A stretch of 64,000 nucleotides of DNA from Ehretia macrophylla (lineage: Eukaryota; Streptophyta; Magnoliopsida; Boraginales; Ehretiaceae). Positions 13,401 through 24,518 of the stretch are shown piece by piece; the first letter of the stretch is position 1; every line of letters begins with the position of its first letter. The stretch spans positions 1,287,501 through 1,351,500 of the forward strand of contig CM075768.1 in NCBI GenBank assembly GCA_037974665.1, written 5' to 3'. The notes under the pieces are model-generated. The model worked only from the letters and a program-made list of their open reading frames with translations. It did not search any database and had not been told where the DNA came from. The translations under genes were made by a program, and so were the position numbers.

Positions 13401-13850
13401 CGTCATGATCTGAAATTTGTCGTGGGGGATCAAGTATTTCTGAAAATTTCTCCTCGCAAGGGTTTGATTCGGCATGGTAAAGGAGGTAAACTCAGTCCTC
13501 GATATGTGGGACCATTTGAGATAACAGAACCTGTTGGTGATTTGGCTTACCGTCTAGCTTTACCTCCCAGTCTGGGCAGAATTCATGATGTATTCCATGT
13601 TTCTATGCTTCGGAAGTATCAGCCAGATCCCTCTCACATACTTGAGCCGGAACCGCTAGAGATCAGTGAAACTTTGACCTACACAGAGAAACCTCTTCGA
13701 ATTGTTGATCAGAAAGTTCAGGAGCTGAGGACTAAAAGCATTCCGATGGTTAAAGTTCTGTGGGATCATCATGGCGTAGAGGATGCGACGTGGGAGAGAG
13801 AGGAGCAGATGCGGGAACGGTATCCAGAGTTATTCGCCGAATCATGTAAG
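10441..13850 (+). pseudogene. pol: Element A pol region: protease, RT, RNase H, integrase, chromodomain
   Basis: Protease: VLIDSGASHSF near 10512 and ILGMDWL near 10735. [16 protein letters not shown] near 11207 and the catalytic FIDD at 11511-11522. RNase [12 protein letters not shown] near 11950 and [10 protein letters not shown] near 12140. Integrase: an HHCC zinc finger ([10 protein letters not shown]...CLTCQKVK, about 12585-12720) and the D,D-35-E core ([25 protein letters not shown]). C-terminal chromodomain: VKVLWDHHGVEDATWE, about 13745-13800. In chromoviruses this module steers integration to marked chromatin. Domain order and motifs place it in the Tekay/Del clade. Most of it reads open; the element as a whole has about three breaks. 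Confidence 0.93.
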
Positions 13851-13886
13851 AATTGCGTGGACGCAATTAGTTTAAGGGGGAGAGGA
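13851..13886 (+). promoter_or_regulatory. Pre-PPT inverted repeat and polypurine tract of element A
   Basis: AATTGCGTggACGCAATT (13851-13868) is an 8-bp perfect stem with a 2-base loop. It is followed by TTTAAGGGGGAGAGGA up to the 3' LTR at 13887. The stem lies in the last codons of the polyprotein. The same pairing occurs in gene-less elements B and D. Confidence 0.8.
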
Positions 13887-16380
13887 TGTGACGCCCGAGA
13901 TTTAGCCATGCATTTAATTACTGTTGCATCCTTTGTTTGCGCATCTCTTTCTATGTCTTATTAACTGTCTTCTTAGGTTACTATTCACTCCATTTTTAAA
14001 CTGCATTCTATTAGTTAATTAACATTTTTATTAAATCATATTAATTGTTAGAGTAGTGGGAAAAATGTGCAATTGAGCTAGACACGATAGGAGAGCTCGT
14101 TTAGAAAATGATTTTAGTAGTTCAATAAATAGTGTTACGTAACTAACTTAGGTAATTAATTAGCTAGCATATATTTTACTATCTAAGCTCGTTTTAAGCT
14201 CAATAAGCGCATTATATTAGACCAATTAAGCACCCAAACTTGACCCCACCTCTAGGCCTACTTATTAAAACATAACACAAGCACATTTTAGCACAAAAAC
14301 AAAAAAATTTCAGCAGTGAACAGTGCCTGGAACCCGACAGCCCTCCTCTTGCATTTGGGTGAATTTTTCATCTTCAATTCTTCACTTCAAGCCAAGCCAA
14401 GCTAGGAGCACATAGTTTAGGGTGTTGGCAAGCCTCCCGAGAGCTTCTACGCGCATTGGTGAGGGATTTCACGGCTTATTTTTGCATTTCTAAATAGTTG
14501 CTCTTTTCTTGATTTGTTGAAAATGTGATTAAATGCCATAGTATCAACTATCTATGCTATTATACCATATATATGAATGCTAGGGAACACATTTAAGCCA
14601 TCGTTTCGCTTTTTAAACGGTTAGAATTGTTAGTTTGATTTTTAGGGTGAATAGTGACTGGAATTTTAGGGATTTGTGAAATCGCGCGTTTTAACTTGAT
14701 TCAATACTTCTAATAGATGCCTTAGATGCTAGTGAAGGTAGTCTAATATCCCTGTGCACTTACATTGCTCTAGAATTGTATAAAACGTAAAATAGTCGAC
14801 TTTAATAAAGGGCTTTCTGGTTAATGTGAATCCGGGTGGATTCGGGCTTCACTTCTAGTATCCTTAGGCTACCTAGGTGCTATAGAAACTTTGATAACCC
14901 TCGTTTGAAGCCCGGATAAAGTATGTGTAGTTTAAAGCCATAAGAGGGAATTTGGGGCTTTCGGGGAAATCGCGGGCATTTGAATGAGTTAGAAGGTTGA
15001 GAGGGTACCTTGAGGGTTAGTTAAAATGTTGGGAGAGTTTCCTTTGAAAATGGAATCATTAACCTTGGTTTGGAAGAGAAATAGTTTGAAAAACAAAGGG
15101 ATTTATGAGCTATTTCGGTTGACTCACACTTCTAAACCCATGGCATAACTTCTTGAGTGTTTATATGTGGTTTCAAGTTGTTTTGAAGCTTTTGGTATGA
15201 TTCTATGCTTATTTGGTATATGTTCCTTTGTAAACTGCTTATTAGCTTATATAATTGCTTCTATTCTAATTGCATCGAGGTCAACCTACTTTGTTGATCC
15301 TCCTATGTGTTAATGTTTATATTATTGCTATTAACTTGCCATTGTTAAGTGCATTGCATAATGGTTGCGCAACCATAGTGTCAGGGGCGGATGTGTTGAA
15401 TATCGGCTGGGCGGCAGAGGGCTTGCCGATGGATATTCAAACTCCGTGCCCTAGTCCCTCATTCGCCTGGTCCGGAGATTTCCAGGGGATGTTGGGTCGT
15501 AGGATTATCGGGGTACATTCAGAGTACACCCACTGGAGTATTTGGGGATTATGCCGGCTTATCGTGATCGTGCTCGTGGTTCGTGGATCGTGAATGAAGA
15601 CCAGTGAAGATTGGTGTATAGGGGTTTTGTGAAATGTATCCTTTTAAATGTGTGGTTACTTAAGTTATCATTGTTTCTTAAATTGTCTAAGTGATATTGT
15701 TGTATAACTGTATTATCTGTTGCATTGCACGCCCCGGGACTATATCCCTCACTGGGCAACAGTGGTTGCTCATACCTCGATATCTGTTTCAGGAGACGCT
15801 GAGGGTGATCCCTAGCTTGTTGAGTTAGTTGAGGAAGAAGAAGTTCAGATTGATCCTTTACCTTAGTTGCCGTGCTTGATAGCTTGAGGTGGTTAATGAA
15901 TTTGCTGCTATGTGGAAGATTCATCTGATTATCTTATGTACTATTTTGTAGCCTAAGGGCTATGTATATGCTTGTTGTATAAGTTGAAGACTAGTTGGTT
16001 GTGGTGTAGCTTTGAAAGCCTATGTACTGTAATAACTTATGATCTACTTCTATTCGCTTTGCTTGCTTGGGAGTGAATGGCTTAAAGTAGAAATGTTTGA
16101 TCTTTCAATTATGTTTAATTGATTTCCTAGAATGTCATGATTATAAAACTATGTTGATAATAAGTTCTCGCATGCTTGTGTGTTTTGGAACTATTGTGTA
16201 CTATAAGGCTCGGATGGCCTTAGAACTTTGATGTTTAATTAAGAAAAGCTTGTATTGTATTGTTGGGACTTTGTTTGAGTGTTTACAGGTTTTTAGAATG
16301 TCCACGGTACAGGGGAGACTCTGTCCGTGTGTCGGGTCCGGACTTAACCTTTAGCTTGGGGGTTGGGTCAGGGCGTGACA
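13887..16380 (+). repeat. Element A 3' LTR
   Basis: 2,494 bp, about 98 percent identical by eye to 6359-8853. Donor-like site at 14459, CTACTTTG hairpin about 15277-15302, acceptor-like TTTCAG ending at 15792. It ends GGGCGTGACA at 16380, where B's leader resumes. Confidence 0.92.
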
Positions 16381-16385
16381 CACAC

Positions 16386-16484
16386 TTTCAAAACACACTT
16401 AACAAGCACACACGCAAGGGTTACTACTCAATAGGCCGAGGACCCTGTCCCGACTTAGAGTTAACTAAGCTCTGATACCACCTC
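16386..16484 (-). promoter_or_regulatory. Element B leader with primer-binding site
   Basis: On the minus strand TGGTATCAGAGC (16469-16480) lies 4 bases inside B's 5' LTR and is followed by a leader with AGTCGGGACAGGGTCCTCGG. That leader aligns with the start of D's internal region (about 46600-46680), again linking B and D. The leader continues at 6358 on the other side of element A. Confidence 0.8.
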
Positions 16485-17099
16485 TGTAACGCCCCGATCC
16501 CTCACGGAACCAGGACTCCTATTAATCTTGCTATTCTCAACCTAATTCCAACCCGGTCACAAAATTTTAGGGAAGACGGACGGAGTCTCCCGTATTTATA
16601 GGATAAATCAAAACCTGTAAACAAGCAACGAAGTCACAACCACACAAAATCCAATATCCACCACATTCACCAACTTTATCTCCCCAACATTCCCAGCCTC
16701 AAGGCTGACCGAGCCTTGAGCAGGACCTAGAAAACACACACAAGCATGCATTTATCAATCCTTGAAACCTTATCCTTTTAATCCGCTTATCATACCACTC
16801 TATTTTAACCATTAGACTTTCTTTTAAACTAAAGCCAAACGAATATTAACTTTCATTAACACATAAGCAAATTGTATAAAGGAAATTAAGGATAAACTAT
16901 CACAATCTACTACTATTCAAGCCTTACATTAACCTAGCTATTACAATTCTTCAACAACTCCAAATATATACAAACCTATAGGTACAAAATAGAACATAAC
17001 ATAATACAAACAAAGTCTTCCACAATTTAGCAAGGAAACACTCTAATCTCAAGAAATAGCACACCACAACCAAGGCAACTCCTCCAACTGCCCCACCTG
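16485..17099 (-). repeat. Element B 5' LTR, distal part (interrupted by C)
   Basis: The LTR end ...GGATCGGGGCGTTACA on the minus strand. It continues at 26927-29247 after the insertion of C. The join falls inside the sequence equivalent to ACATGTTTCAGGTG in F (41321-41334). Full length with both parts is about 2.9 kb. Confidence 0.82.
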
Positions 17100-17994
17100 T
17101 GTCACGCCTCAACTCGACCCCACTTACAATCAGTCAGGACGCAACGGGATTTCGGCAGTATAACGACAGTAAATAGATTATCGAGGTTCTAAACCAACCT
17201 CATTAATAACATTAAACATCCAATTCCATAACCATACAAACAACAACTCCTCAACAGCATAACAACACACAACATAACCGTAATATACAATAATCAGTCT
17301 TCGTTATCTGCCTCCGTTCCAACATAACATACAATACCTCAACCTTATCATACATTTCAAAAATAAGTTGAGACCCATCTAACAACTTAACCATAGACAA
17401 AAGAAAGCCTCTAAGTTAACATCATTTGGATCATTATCTTTACAACATCTATTACAATAAGAACCATAAAGCATATAAAACTCTACTAAGCTAATGTACA
17501 TGGCATTAAACAACATAGAATCATGGATAAGACTCAGGGACATATGACTCATCCACGAAAGGCACATTTTCCTCCTCAGGAGGCACGTACCCATAATCCG
17601 GCTCTCGAACACCTGTAAGCATGCAATAATAGAGAGTGAGCTTATATAAATAAGCCCAGTGAGGATCCGATAGATCTCGAGCAAGGTCTACTAAACTCCT
17701 TGGAATAATCCTTTGAGTCAGTAAACACACAATAACATAAATAATACTATCATCACATAACTATATAACCATTCAATAAAGGATACTCTATTTGGTGTAG
17801 CTCCAAACGCCATCACGATCTCAACCGTTCTTCTTATAACTCCCCATTACTCACGCACCCGAGGTACCTCACTAGCCCCTCCCTCCATGACACCTCCGTC
17901 ATGCGAGCTGGGGGTAGCCTCTGGCAGTCATGCCGTTATCAACCCGACAGCCCAACGCTGCCCGAGAGGTGGCACACACATACCAAGACTCCAT

Positions 17995-18060
17995 AATCAT
18001 CATCAATCATCATCAATCATCAATCAATCATCAATCAATCATCATTTATTCATCATTGAT
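17995..18060 (+). repeat. ATCAATC-type simple repeat in C 3' LTR
   Basis: Irregular runs of ATCAATC and ATCATC. The same block, with a different unit count, is in the 5' LTR at about 25411-25475, so its length has changed since insertion. Confidence 0.8.
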
Positions 18061-18093
18061 AGCATCAATTATCATTTAAGCAGCAATAACTTA

Positions 18094-18120
18094 GTTAGAT
18101 GACAAAGTAGGCCATCTAAC
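18094..18120 (-). promoter_or_regulatory. CTACTTTG hairpin, C/E version
   Basis: GTTAGATG at 18094-18101 pairs perfectly with CATCTAAC at 18113-18120. The 11-base loop between them holds ACAAAGTAGG. An identical copy is at 25514-25540, and the same stem occurs in E at 42167-42193. The loop is the one seen in A, B, F and G on different stems. Confidence 0.65.
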
Positions 18121-19400
18121 CGGACATGCATTATATACACAATTAAACCCTAAATTACTCATCAACAACTCACCGTTCAATACTCAAACACCACCCAATC
18201 ATCTAAAGGCATCGTTCAAGGAATTAAAGAATGACAACCTAAAATTCAAAAATTCATATCTTACATTCTACTAACCCAAACATTGCCAAATCAGTTTCTA
18301 TCACTCACCCATTCAACCTACTACATTAGCCCTCTTGGAAATCCACCATAACACCTCCAAATCATGCCCGATAACCCTAAAACCCTAGGATGTCTTGGCT
18401 GAATTTTTTGGATTTTCACACGAACAATGTAATCGAAAATTCGGCATTACAACAGCGCTAACATGTAATTATCAAGTATTTAGAAATCGACGGCAATCGA
18501 TTTCAAGCAACGCAACTCAATTAAATCAACTTTGAACAATTTAATCTAAATTAAATACCCGAAAAATAAAAATTATGCTACATCCGACAGAAACTCGTAG
18601 TATTACCACTAAACGATCCCTAGCATGCAAGGAGCAATAATCTAACATCAGATTACAATTCTAACGGTTCAATCTTCATTTATACGCAAAAATGCAAAAG
18701 ACAAGTTTTGAGATCTAGAATTTTTCTCTCACCTTTGATGTGATAAAATCCTAGTGATGCGTGAAGTGCGTGCCCAACAAGCGGAATCCAAGTCGGTGCG
18801 AAGTTTTACGGACAAAAACCAAGTTTTTCTTTGAATTTTTGATTGAAAAACCTTGAAAATTCTCTTTTCTTGTTCTCCTTCTTTCTCTCGGCCTTGTGTG
18901 TGCAATTGGGTGTGTTTTTGTGTTATGTGAGTGTGTGTAACTAGTGTGAGCATAAATAGTTAATATATAAAATAGTTTAAGTTAGTAAAACTTATTATTT
19001 TTAGTATTTTATTGACTTTAAAGGCATTTTATTACTCACCCATGTTCAAAATAATTATGCAAACCCCAAGATATCTCAATTGGATTATTTTTAGGTGACA
19101 AGAAGTTTTACATTCAAAGAATTCTACCCAAGTCGGCTTAAAACTCGGTTTTTCGCAAAAAGTGGTGTAAAAACCCTAATAAATTCCTAAGCCGATTTGA
19201 AATCAGTTTTTATCAATCACAGGTCTATTAAAGTCTATGGACTAGGTCTAGAAGGGTTAAAAAGACCAGTTTCAAAATTTTAGCGGACGTGCGTCCAAAA
19301 CACTATTCACTAAAAGACGACGATAAAATTTATGATCCCGTTTTTGATGAAAATTTCATGAATGCACATTTAGCACGTATTAGGAGTATTGACATCAAAA

Positions 19401-22400
19401 TTATAACTTTCTAGGTCCTATAGCACATAAACATGTCATATGCACGCAAAACGAAGTATAGCACGTAAAACGAGATAAGCAGAAATGTGGGGTTTCACAT
19501 TCTCCCCCCCTTATAGAAATTTTGTCCTCAAAATTCTTACTTGATGTACGGAATAGATCTGGGTATTGCTGCTGCATCTGATCTCGTCTCTCCCACGTAA
19601 CTTCCTCAATGCCGTGATGCTTCCACAACACCTTAACCATCGGAATCCTCTTCGACCTCAACTCTCGGTCCATCTGATCTAGAATACGAATCGGACGCTT
19701 GTCATAAGTCAAATTCTCTCGAAGCTCTAACGGCTCTGGCTCAAGATTATGAGAAGGATCCGGATTGTATTTCCGTAAATTAGACACGTGAAATACATCG
19801 TGGACATTAGAGAAATTCTCCGGTAAAGCCAACCGATATGCCAACTTACCAACCCTGCCAGTAATCTCAAACGGCCCAACAAATCTCGGACTCAGCTTAC
19901 AACCTTTACTATAACGAGAAAACCCCTTTCGAGGAGACAATCTCAAGAAAACCCGATCTCCGACTGCAAACTCTAAGTCTCGACGACGCTTATCAGCATA
20001 ACTCTTGAATCTACTCTGTGCCGTAAGCATTCTCTGCCTGATCAACTGAACATTTTCAATCTTCTCAAGAAGTTCTGGCATAATAGTCGGATCAACAGTC
20101 TTCATCTCTCCTACCTCGTCCCAATATAAAGGTGAACGGCACTTACGACCGTAAAGAGCTGCGAAAGGTGCCATCCCAATAGTAGCTTGATAACTATTGT
20201 TATAGGCAAATTCGGCAAGTGGTAGATGTTTCTCCCAGTTCTTCCCGAAGTCCAGAACACAAGCCCTAAGCATATCTTCCAGAATCTGAATAGTCCGCTC
20301 AGACTGACCGTCGGTCTGTGGATGATACGCGGTACTGAAGTTCAATTGAGTACGCAAAGTCTCCTGAAGTTTCTCCCACAAACGAGAAGTAAATCGAGGA
20401 TCTCGATCAGAGACAATACTAGACGGAATCCCGTGAAGTCTAACAATCTGATCCAGATAGAGACCCGTCAACTTTGTAACCTCATCTCCCATCCTCATCG
20501 AGATAAAATGAGCTGTCTTCATCAAACGATCCACGACAACCCAAACTGCATCATTACCCCTCGGTGTTATAGGCAAACCAGAGACAAAGTCCATCGTAAT
20601 ATGCTCCCATTTCCACTGCGGTATAGCCAACGGCTGAAGCAAACCTGCTGGTCGTTGATGCTCGACTTTCACTCTCTGACAAGTCAAACATCTAGACACA
20701 AACTGAGCAACCTTCCTCTTCATGTTGTTGCACCAGTAATGTTGCTTCAAATCCCGATACATCTTGGTTCCACCGGGATGAATAGTATATTTAGAATTAT
20801 GAGCTTCCTCCAGAATACATCGCCTCAAGCCCTGTTCATCGGGAACACAAACCTTGTTCCGAAACCGAAGAATACCGTCCTCATGTACTTTGAAGTTAGA
20901 CTGATCATCAGTGATCTGATCCTTGATTTTCTGAAGTTTAACATCAAGTTGCTGAGCTTCCCTGATCTGAGACAATAATAAAGGCTGAATACGGAGATTT
21001 GAACACATCACCCCAACCTGAGTCAACTCTGGTCTCCAATAACTAAACTCCTCAAGAACCTCCCACTTCTTGACAGCCAAACAAGAAATACTAGCCTTCC
21101 GGCTGAGAGCATCTGCTACAACATTTGCCTTTCCAGGCAGATAATTGATAGAACAATTATAATCTCCAAGAAGCTCCATCCATCTCATCTGGCGCATATT
21201 TAACTCCTTCTGTGAGAATAAGTACTTAAGACTCTTATGATCAGTAAAAATCTCAAACTTACTGCCCCACAGATAATGACGCCACTTCTTGAGTGCAAAG
21301 ACAACTGCTGCCAACTCAAGATCATGAGTCGGATAATTTTCTTCATAAGGCTTCAAATTTCGAGAAGCATAGGCAATAACTCGGCCATCCTGCATAAGAA
21401 CACATCCCAAGCCCTCCTTGGAGGCATCACTGTAAATGACCATATTATCGGTCCCCTCTGGTAGAGCAAGTACTGGAGCGTTAGTCAACCTCTTTTTCAA
21501 CTCCTGAAACCCACTCTCACACTTCTCATCCCAATTAAAGATAGTCCGTTTCTGAGTCAACTTAGATAGTGGTCCCGCAATCTTCGAGAAGTCCTTGACA
21601 AACCTACGGTAATAACCCGCCAAGCCAAGAAAGCTACGGACATCAGAAACACTCTCTGGCCGTTTCCAAGACATCACCGATTCAATCTTAGTGGGATCTA
21701 CAGAAATACCGCTCTGTGTAATAACATGGCCAAGAAAAGATATGCGTTGCAGCCAAAATTCACATTTGCTGAACTTGGCAAACAACTGATGCTCCTGCAG
21801 CTTCTGTAAGACAAGCCGTAGATGTTGCTCGTGCTCCGATTCAGATTTAGAATATACTAAGATATCATCAATAAAAATCACGATGAACTGGTCCAAGTAC
21901 GGCTGAAAGACTCGATGCATCAAATCCATGAATGCTGCCGGTGCATTAGTCAATCCAAAGGGCATAACAACAAACTCATAATGCCCATACCGAGTCCTGA
22001 AGGCAGACTTCGGAACATCCTCCGTACGAATCCGAAGCTGATAATACCCCTGCCTTAAGTCAAACTTAGAGTAGACTTTAGCCCCCTGAAGTTGATCAAA
22101 CAACTCGTCAATTAGTGGCAAATGATATTTATTCTTGATAGTCACCTGATTCAACTCACGATAATCTATACATAACCTCAAGGTACCATCCTTCTTTTTC
22201 ACAAATAAGACTGGAGCTCCCCAAGGTGAAGAACTCTGCTGAATAAATCCTTTCTCCAATAACTCCTGTAACTGAGTCTTCAACTCCTTCAACTCAGCTG
22301 GTGCCATCCGGTACGCCGATTTAGAAATAGGTTGAGTACCGGGAACGAAATTAATCACAAACTCTATATCCCTCTCAGGCGGCAACCCTGGCAACTCCTC

Positions 22401-22955
22401 GGGAAATACATTAGGATATTCCCGGATAATAGGGACTTCCTCTAGCTGTAGCTTATCAGATGGCTTGTTGATCAAATAAGCTAGATAACCCGAACACCCC
22501 TTACTCACCAACTTAACTGCTTTAGTTGCTGAGATAACAAAACTCTTCTTAGCACCCCGGTTACCCGCTACCTCTACTACTGGCTGATCCGGAAATTGAA
22601 ACTGTACTACCTTGGTTCTACAGTTTAACTGGGCATCATACTTAGAAAGCCAATCCATACCCAAGATAACATCATACCTTCGGATAGGAAATAAAATAAG
22701 GTCCGAAGGAAAATTATGCCCCTTAACATGTATTATACAATCCTTACATACTAAGCCAGTAACATACTTATCAGTCAAAAAGGTACTAATCTCAACCACA
22801 TAAGGCAATCTTTCAGGTTGCATTTTAACACGTTGCACACAAGAAGGAGTAATGAAAGACTGCATAGCACCAGAATCAATCAACACTTTAACAAGTTGAT
22901 CAAGTATAAGGAAGTTACCTTCCACCACTGCAGTCTTCTTAGGCATCTCCTCCAT
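19401..22955 (-). CDS. pol: Element C pol polyprotein, open frame
   Basis: A 1,184-residue open frame. Protease: [11 protein letters not shown] near residue 25 and [14 protein letters not shown] near 93. [16 protein letters not shown] near 260 and [10 protein letters not shown] near 360. RNase [13 protein letters not shown] near 505 and [10 protein letters not shown] near 570. Integrase: HHCC finger near 720-765, then [16 protein letters not shown] and [18 protein letters not shown] for the D,D-35-E core. The GPFEIT-type integrase tail is followed by a chromodomain ([16 protein letters not shown]) near 1100. The frame starts inside the protease because gag-pol is one translation product in this clade; the listed Met is only the first in the open stretch. 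It runs past the polypurine tract into the LTR. Part of a fossil element. Confidence 0.9.
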   Translation of the reverse strand: MEEMPKKTAVVEGNFLILDQLVKVLIDSGAMQSFITPSCVQRVKMQPERLPYVVEISTFLTDKYVTGLVCKDCIIHVKGHNFPSDLILFPIRRYDVILGMDWLSKYDAQLNCRTKVVQFQFPDQPVVEVAGNRGAKKSFVISATKAVKLVSKGCSGYLAYLINKPSDKLQLEEVPIIREYPNVFPEELPGLPPERDIEFVINFVPGTQPISKSAYRMAPAELKELKTQLQELLEKGFIQQSSSPWGAPVLFVKKKDGTLRLCIDYRELNQVTIKNKYHLPLIDELFDQLQGAKVYSKFDLRQGYYQLRIRTEDVPKSAFRTRYGHYEFVVMPFGLTNAPAAFMDLMHRVFQPYLDQFIVIFIDDILVYSKSESEHEQHLRLVLQKLQEHQLFAKFSKCEFWLQRISFLGHVITQSGISVDPTKIESVMSWKRPESVSDVRSFLGLAGYYRRFVKDFSKIAGPLSKLTQKRTIFNWDEKCESGFQELKKRLTNAPVLALPEGTDNMVIYSDASKEGLGCVLMQDGRVIAYASRNLKPYEENYPTHDLELAAVVFALKKWRHYLWGSKFEIFTDHKSLKYLFSQKELNMRQMRWMELLGDYNCSINYLPGKANVVADALSRKASISCLAVKKWEVLEEFSYWRPELTQVGVMCSNLRIQPLLLSQIREAQQLDVKLQKIKDQITDDQSNFKVHEDGILRFRNKVCVPDEQGLRRCILEEAHNSKYTIHPGGTKMYRDLKQHYWCNNMKRKVAQFVSRCLTCQRVKVEHQRPAGLLQPLAIPQWKWEHITMDFVSGLPITPRGNDAVWVVVDRLMKTAHFISMRMGDEVTKLTGLYLDQIVRLHGIPSSIVSDRDPRFTSRLWEKLQETLRTQLNFSTAYHPQTDGQSERTIQILEDMLRACVLDFGKNWEKHLPLAEFAYNNSYQATIGMAPFAALYGRKCRSPLYWDEVGEMKTVDPTIMPELLEKIENVQLIRQRMLTAQSRFKSYADKRRRDLEFAVGDRVFLRLSPRKGFSRYSKGCKLSPRFVGPFEITGRVGKLAYRLALPENFSNVHDVFHVSNLRKYNPDPSHNLEPEPLELRENLTYDKRPIRILDQMDRELRSKRIPMVKVLWKHHGIEEVTWERRDQMQQQYPDLFRTSSKNFEDKISIRGGECETPHFCLSRFTCYTSFCVHMTCLCAIGPRKL
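19500..19535 (-). promoter_or_regulatory. Polypurine tract and pre-PPT inverted repeat of element C
   Basis: In the minus reading AATTTTG and CAAAATT pair across a 4-base loop (19518-19535) and are followed by TATAAGGGGGGGAGAATG up to the LTR. Element E has AATTTCG and CGAAATT at the same place: both arms changed and pairing was kept. Confidence 0.8.
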
Positions 22956-24224
22956 ATCAACTGCATAAGCCCGAGCCTGAACCTACTGCTGCTGTGGTAC
23001 ACTGCCCGTAGGCCTACCCTGGTAACCCTGAGTCGCTGCCCGATCCTCAGTCCTCACATATCTAGGGCAATCTTTCGCCCTATGCTCGCTGCTACCACAA
23101 CCCAAATATGTCCCTGCCTTTACCCTGCAGTCGGACTCCACATGCCCTGGGCGCTTGCAGTAATTACACTGCGATGATGTGGCACTAACACTGCCCCTAG
23201 AAGAACCAGAAGCTGAAGAAGCAGCTGATACAGCCTGCTGCTGAGGTCTCACCATACTAGGCCTGTACTGACCCTGAGACTGGGCTGGGCTATACTTAGT
23301 CTGAACCTGATATGGCCCCTGCTGAAACTGAGGCCGATAGTAACTCTACTGACCCTGTGGCCTATAAGAACCCTGCTGGGCTGGTGGCCTATAGACGACC
23401 TGCTGTACTGGAGGCCTATATATAACCTGCTGGCCCTGTAGCTGATACGGCCTCTTACTAGGCTGACTGGAGACAATCTGATCCCCTTTCCTCTTCTCTA
23501 ACCTAGAAGCTGCATCAAAAGCCTCAGTGAAGATATCATAGCGATTCAGAGCCATTGCATCCTAAATCTCGGGCCTCAATCCCAACATAAATCTATGGGT
23601 CTTCCTCTCCTCCACAGCTACAAACTCCGGTGCATACCGGGACAACCTAGTGAATGTAGCCTCATACTGAGCCACAGTAGAATCCCCCTGTACCAAAGAC
23701 AGGAACTCAGCCTCTCTCCTCTCCCGTGCAACCCTCGGGACATACTTATCCCTAAAAGTAGTCAGAAAGGCATCCCAAACATACGGAACACCCCGGGTCT
23801 CCCAACTGGCTCTCAGAGTACGCCACCACTCCTCTGCCTCATCATCAAGCAAATAGACAGCACAAGTCACCTTCCTCTCATCAGTGTACCCGAGAGGATC
23901 AAAAATTTTCTCTAACTTACTAATCCATGACTCGGCCTTCCTATCATCAGGCTCTCCCTGAAATCTAGGAGGATAGTACCCCAGAAACTCCTTCATAGTA
24001 CATCGAACGTGATTACCACCCTGTACATTCTGTATCTGGGCCTGCAATGCCTGAGTCTGAGCAGCCTGACCCGCTAACAATTGGGCTTGTCCAGCCATCA
24101 AATATGCAATCCGATCCATTGCTGCCCATAACCTGTCATCACCCCTATCACTGCCTTGTGCCACATTACTAGGAACCTCATCTACAATCTCGGGCCTACC
24201 ACGAGTCCTCGGTCTACCGGCCAT
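22956..24224 (-). pseudogene. gag: Element C gag region
   Basis: It starts at 24224 with MAGRPRTRGRPE, just after the leader. A capsid-like part follows with FQGEPDDRKAESWISKLEKI and a Trp-rich segment (about 23780-23980), a Tyr/Pro/Gln-rich linker (about 23260-23500), and two CCHC knuckles (CNYCKRPGHVESDC and CGSSEHRAKDC, about 23050-23180) ahead of the protease. Such knuckles package the element's RNA. The region has about three or four breaks. Confidence 0.87.
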
Positions 24225-24500
24225 CGTACTAATCAAAGAGTTAGCACAGGTTATAGCACGTAAACAGGTTATATACAACTTTTAACACATAAACAACAAA
24301 CTCATATAAAGCACATAGATCACATAAGTTTCAATCACAAAAGCAAATTGATCACATAATCACATAAGCACTTAAATCACATAATCACTTAATCATTGAG
24401 TCATATCAATACATAATTCACTTTTCTTTCTTTTCACACATATTTCATGCTAAGATCATTACCCACATTCCGAGAATACCCCGGCTGACAACTAACATGT

Positions 24501-24512
24501 GCTCTGATACCA
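24501..24512 (-). promoter_or_regulatory. Primer-binding site of element C
   Basis: TGGTATCAGAGC on the minus strand, six bases inside the 5' LTR; complementary to initiator-Met tRNA. The stretch 24225-24500 is the untranslated leader, rich in CACATAA words. Confidence 0.9.
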
Positions 24513-24518
24513 CTTAAA

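Larger units (their letters stand above)
6359..16380 (+). mobile_element. Element A: nearly whole Tekay-type chromovirus (Ty3/gypsy)
   Basis: LTRs 6359-8853 and 13887-16380 share both ends (TGTGACGCCC...GGGC(A/G)TGACA) and differ at roughly 40 sites by eye, about 1.6 percent. At a typical plant rate of 1.3e-8 this is well under one million years. Flanking 5-mers CATAC (6354-6358) and CACAC (16381-16385) are a target duplication with one mismatch. Order inside: primer site, a leader of about 330 bp, gag, protease, RT, RNase H, integrase, chromodomain, paired element, polypurine tract. The coding region carries about three breaks. A sits in the leader of element B, about 100 bp from B's 5' LTR. 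Confidence 0.93.
17100..19499 (-). repeat. Element C 3' LTR
   Basis: 2,400 bp. In the minus reading: donor-like CATCAAAG/GTGAGAG at 18732, CTACTTTG-type hairpin 18094-18120, simple repeat 17995-18060, GC-rich block about 17820-17980, CCTCACTG hairpin about 17640-17672, acceptor-like TTACAG at 17613. A small acidic frame follows, ending at 17521 (DYGYVPPEEENVP). Confidence 0.92.

Noticed and set aside
6359-16380. Envelope gene or other extra gene in element A
   Set aside because: The chromodomain ends a few bases before the polypurine tract, so there is no room for a further frame.
17640-17672. TATATAAATA on the plus strand in C's LTR as a TATA box
   Set aside because: It is the hairpin arm after CCTCACTG and lies well downstream of where transcription should start in this LTR.
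18001-18060. CRISPR-like array in C's LTR
   Set aside because: The units are ATCAATC/ATCATC simple repeats without spacers, in a plant retroelement.
20226-20978. 250-codon plus-strand frame opposite element C pol
   Set aside because: It is the shadow of the conserved integrase on the other strand; the same shadow appears in pieces over element E.
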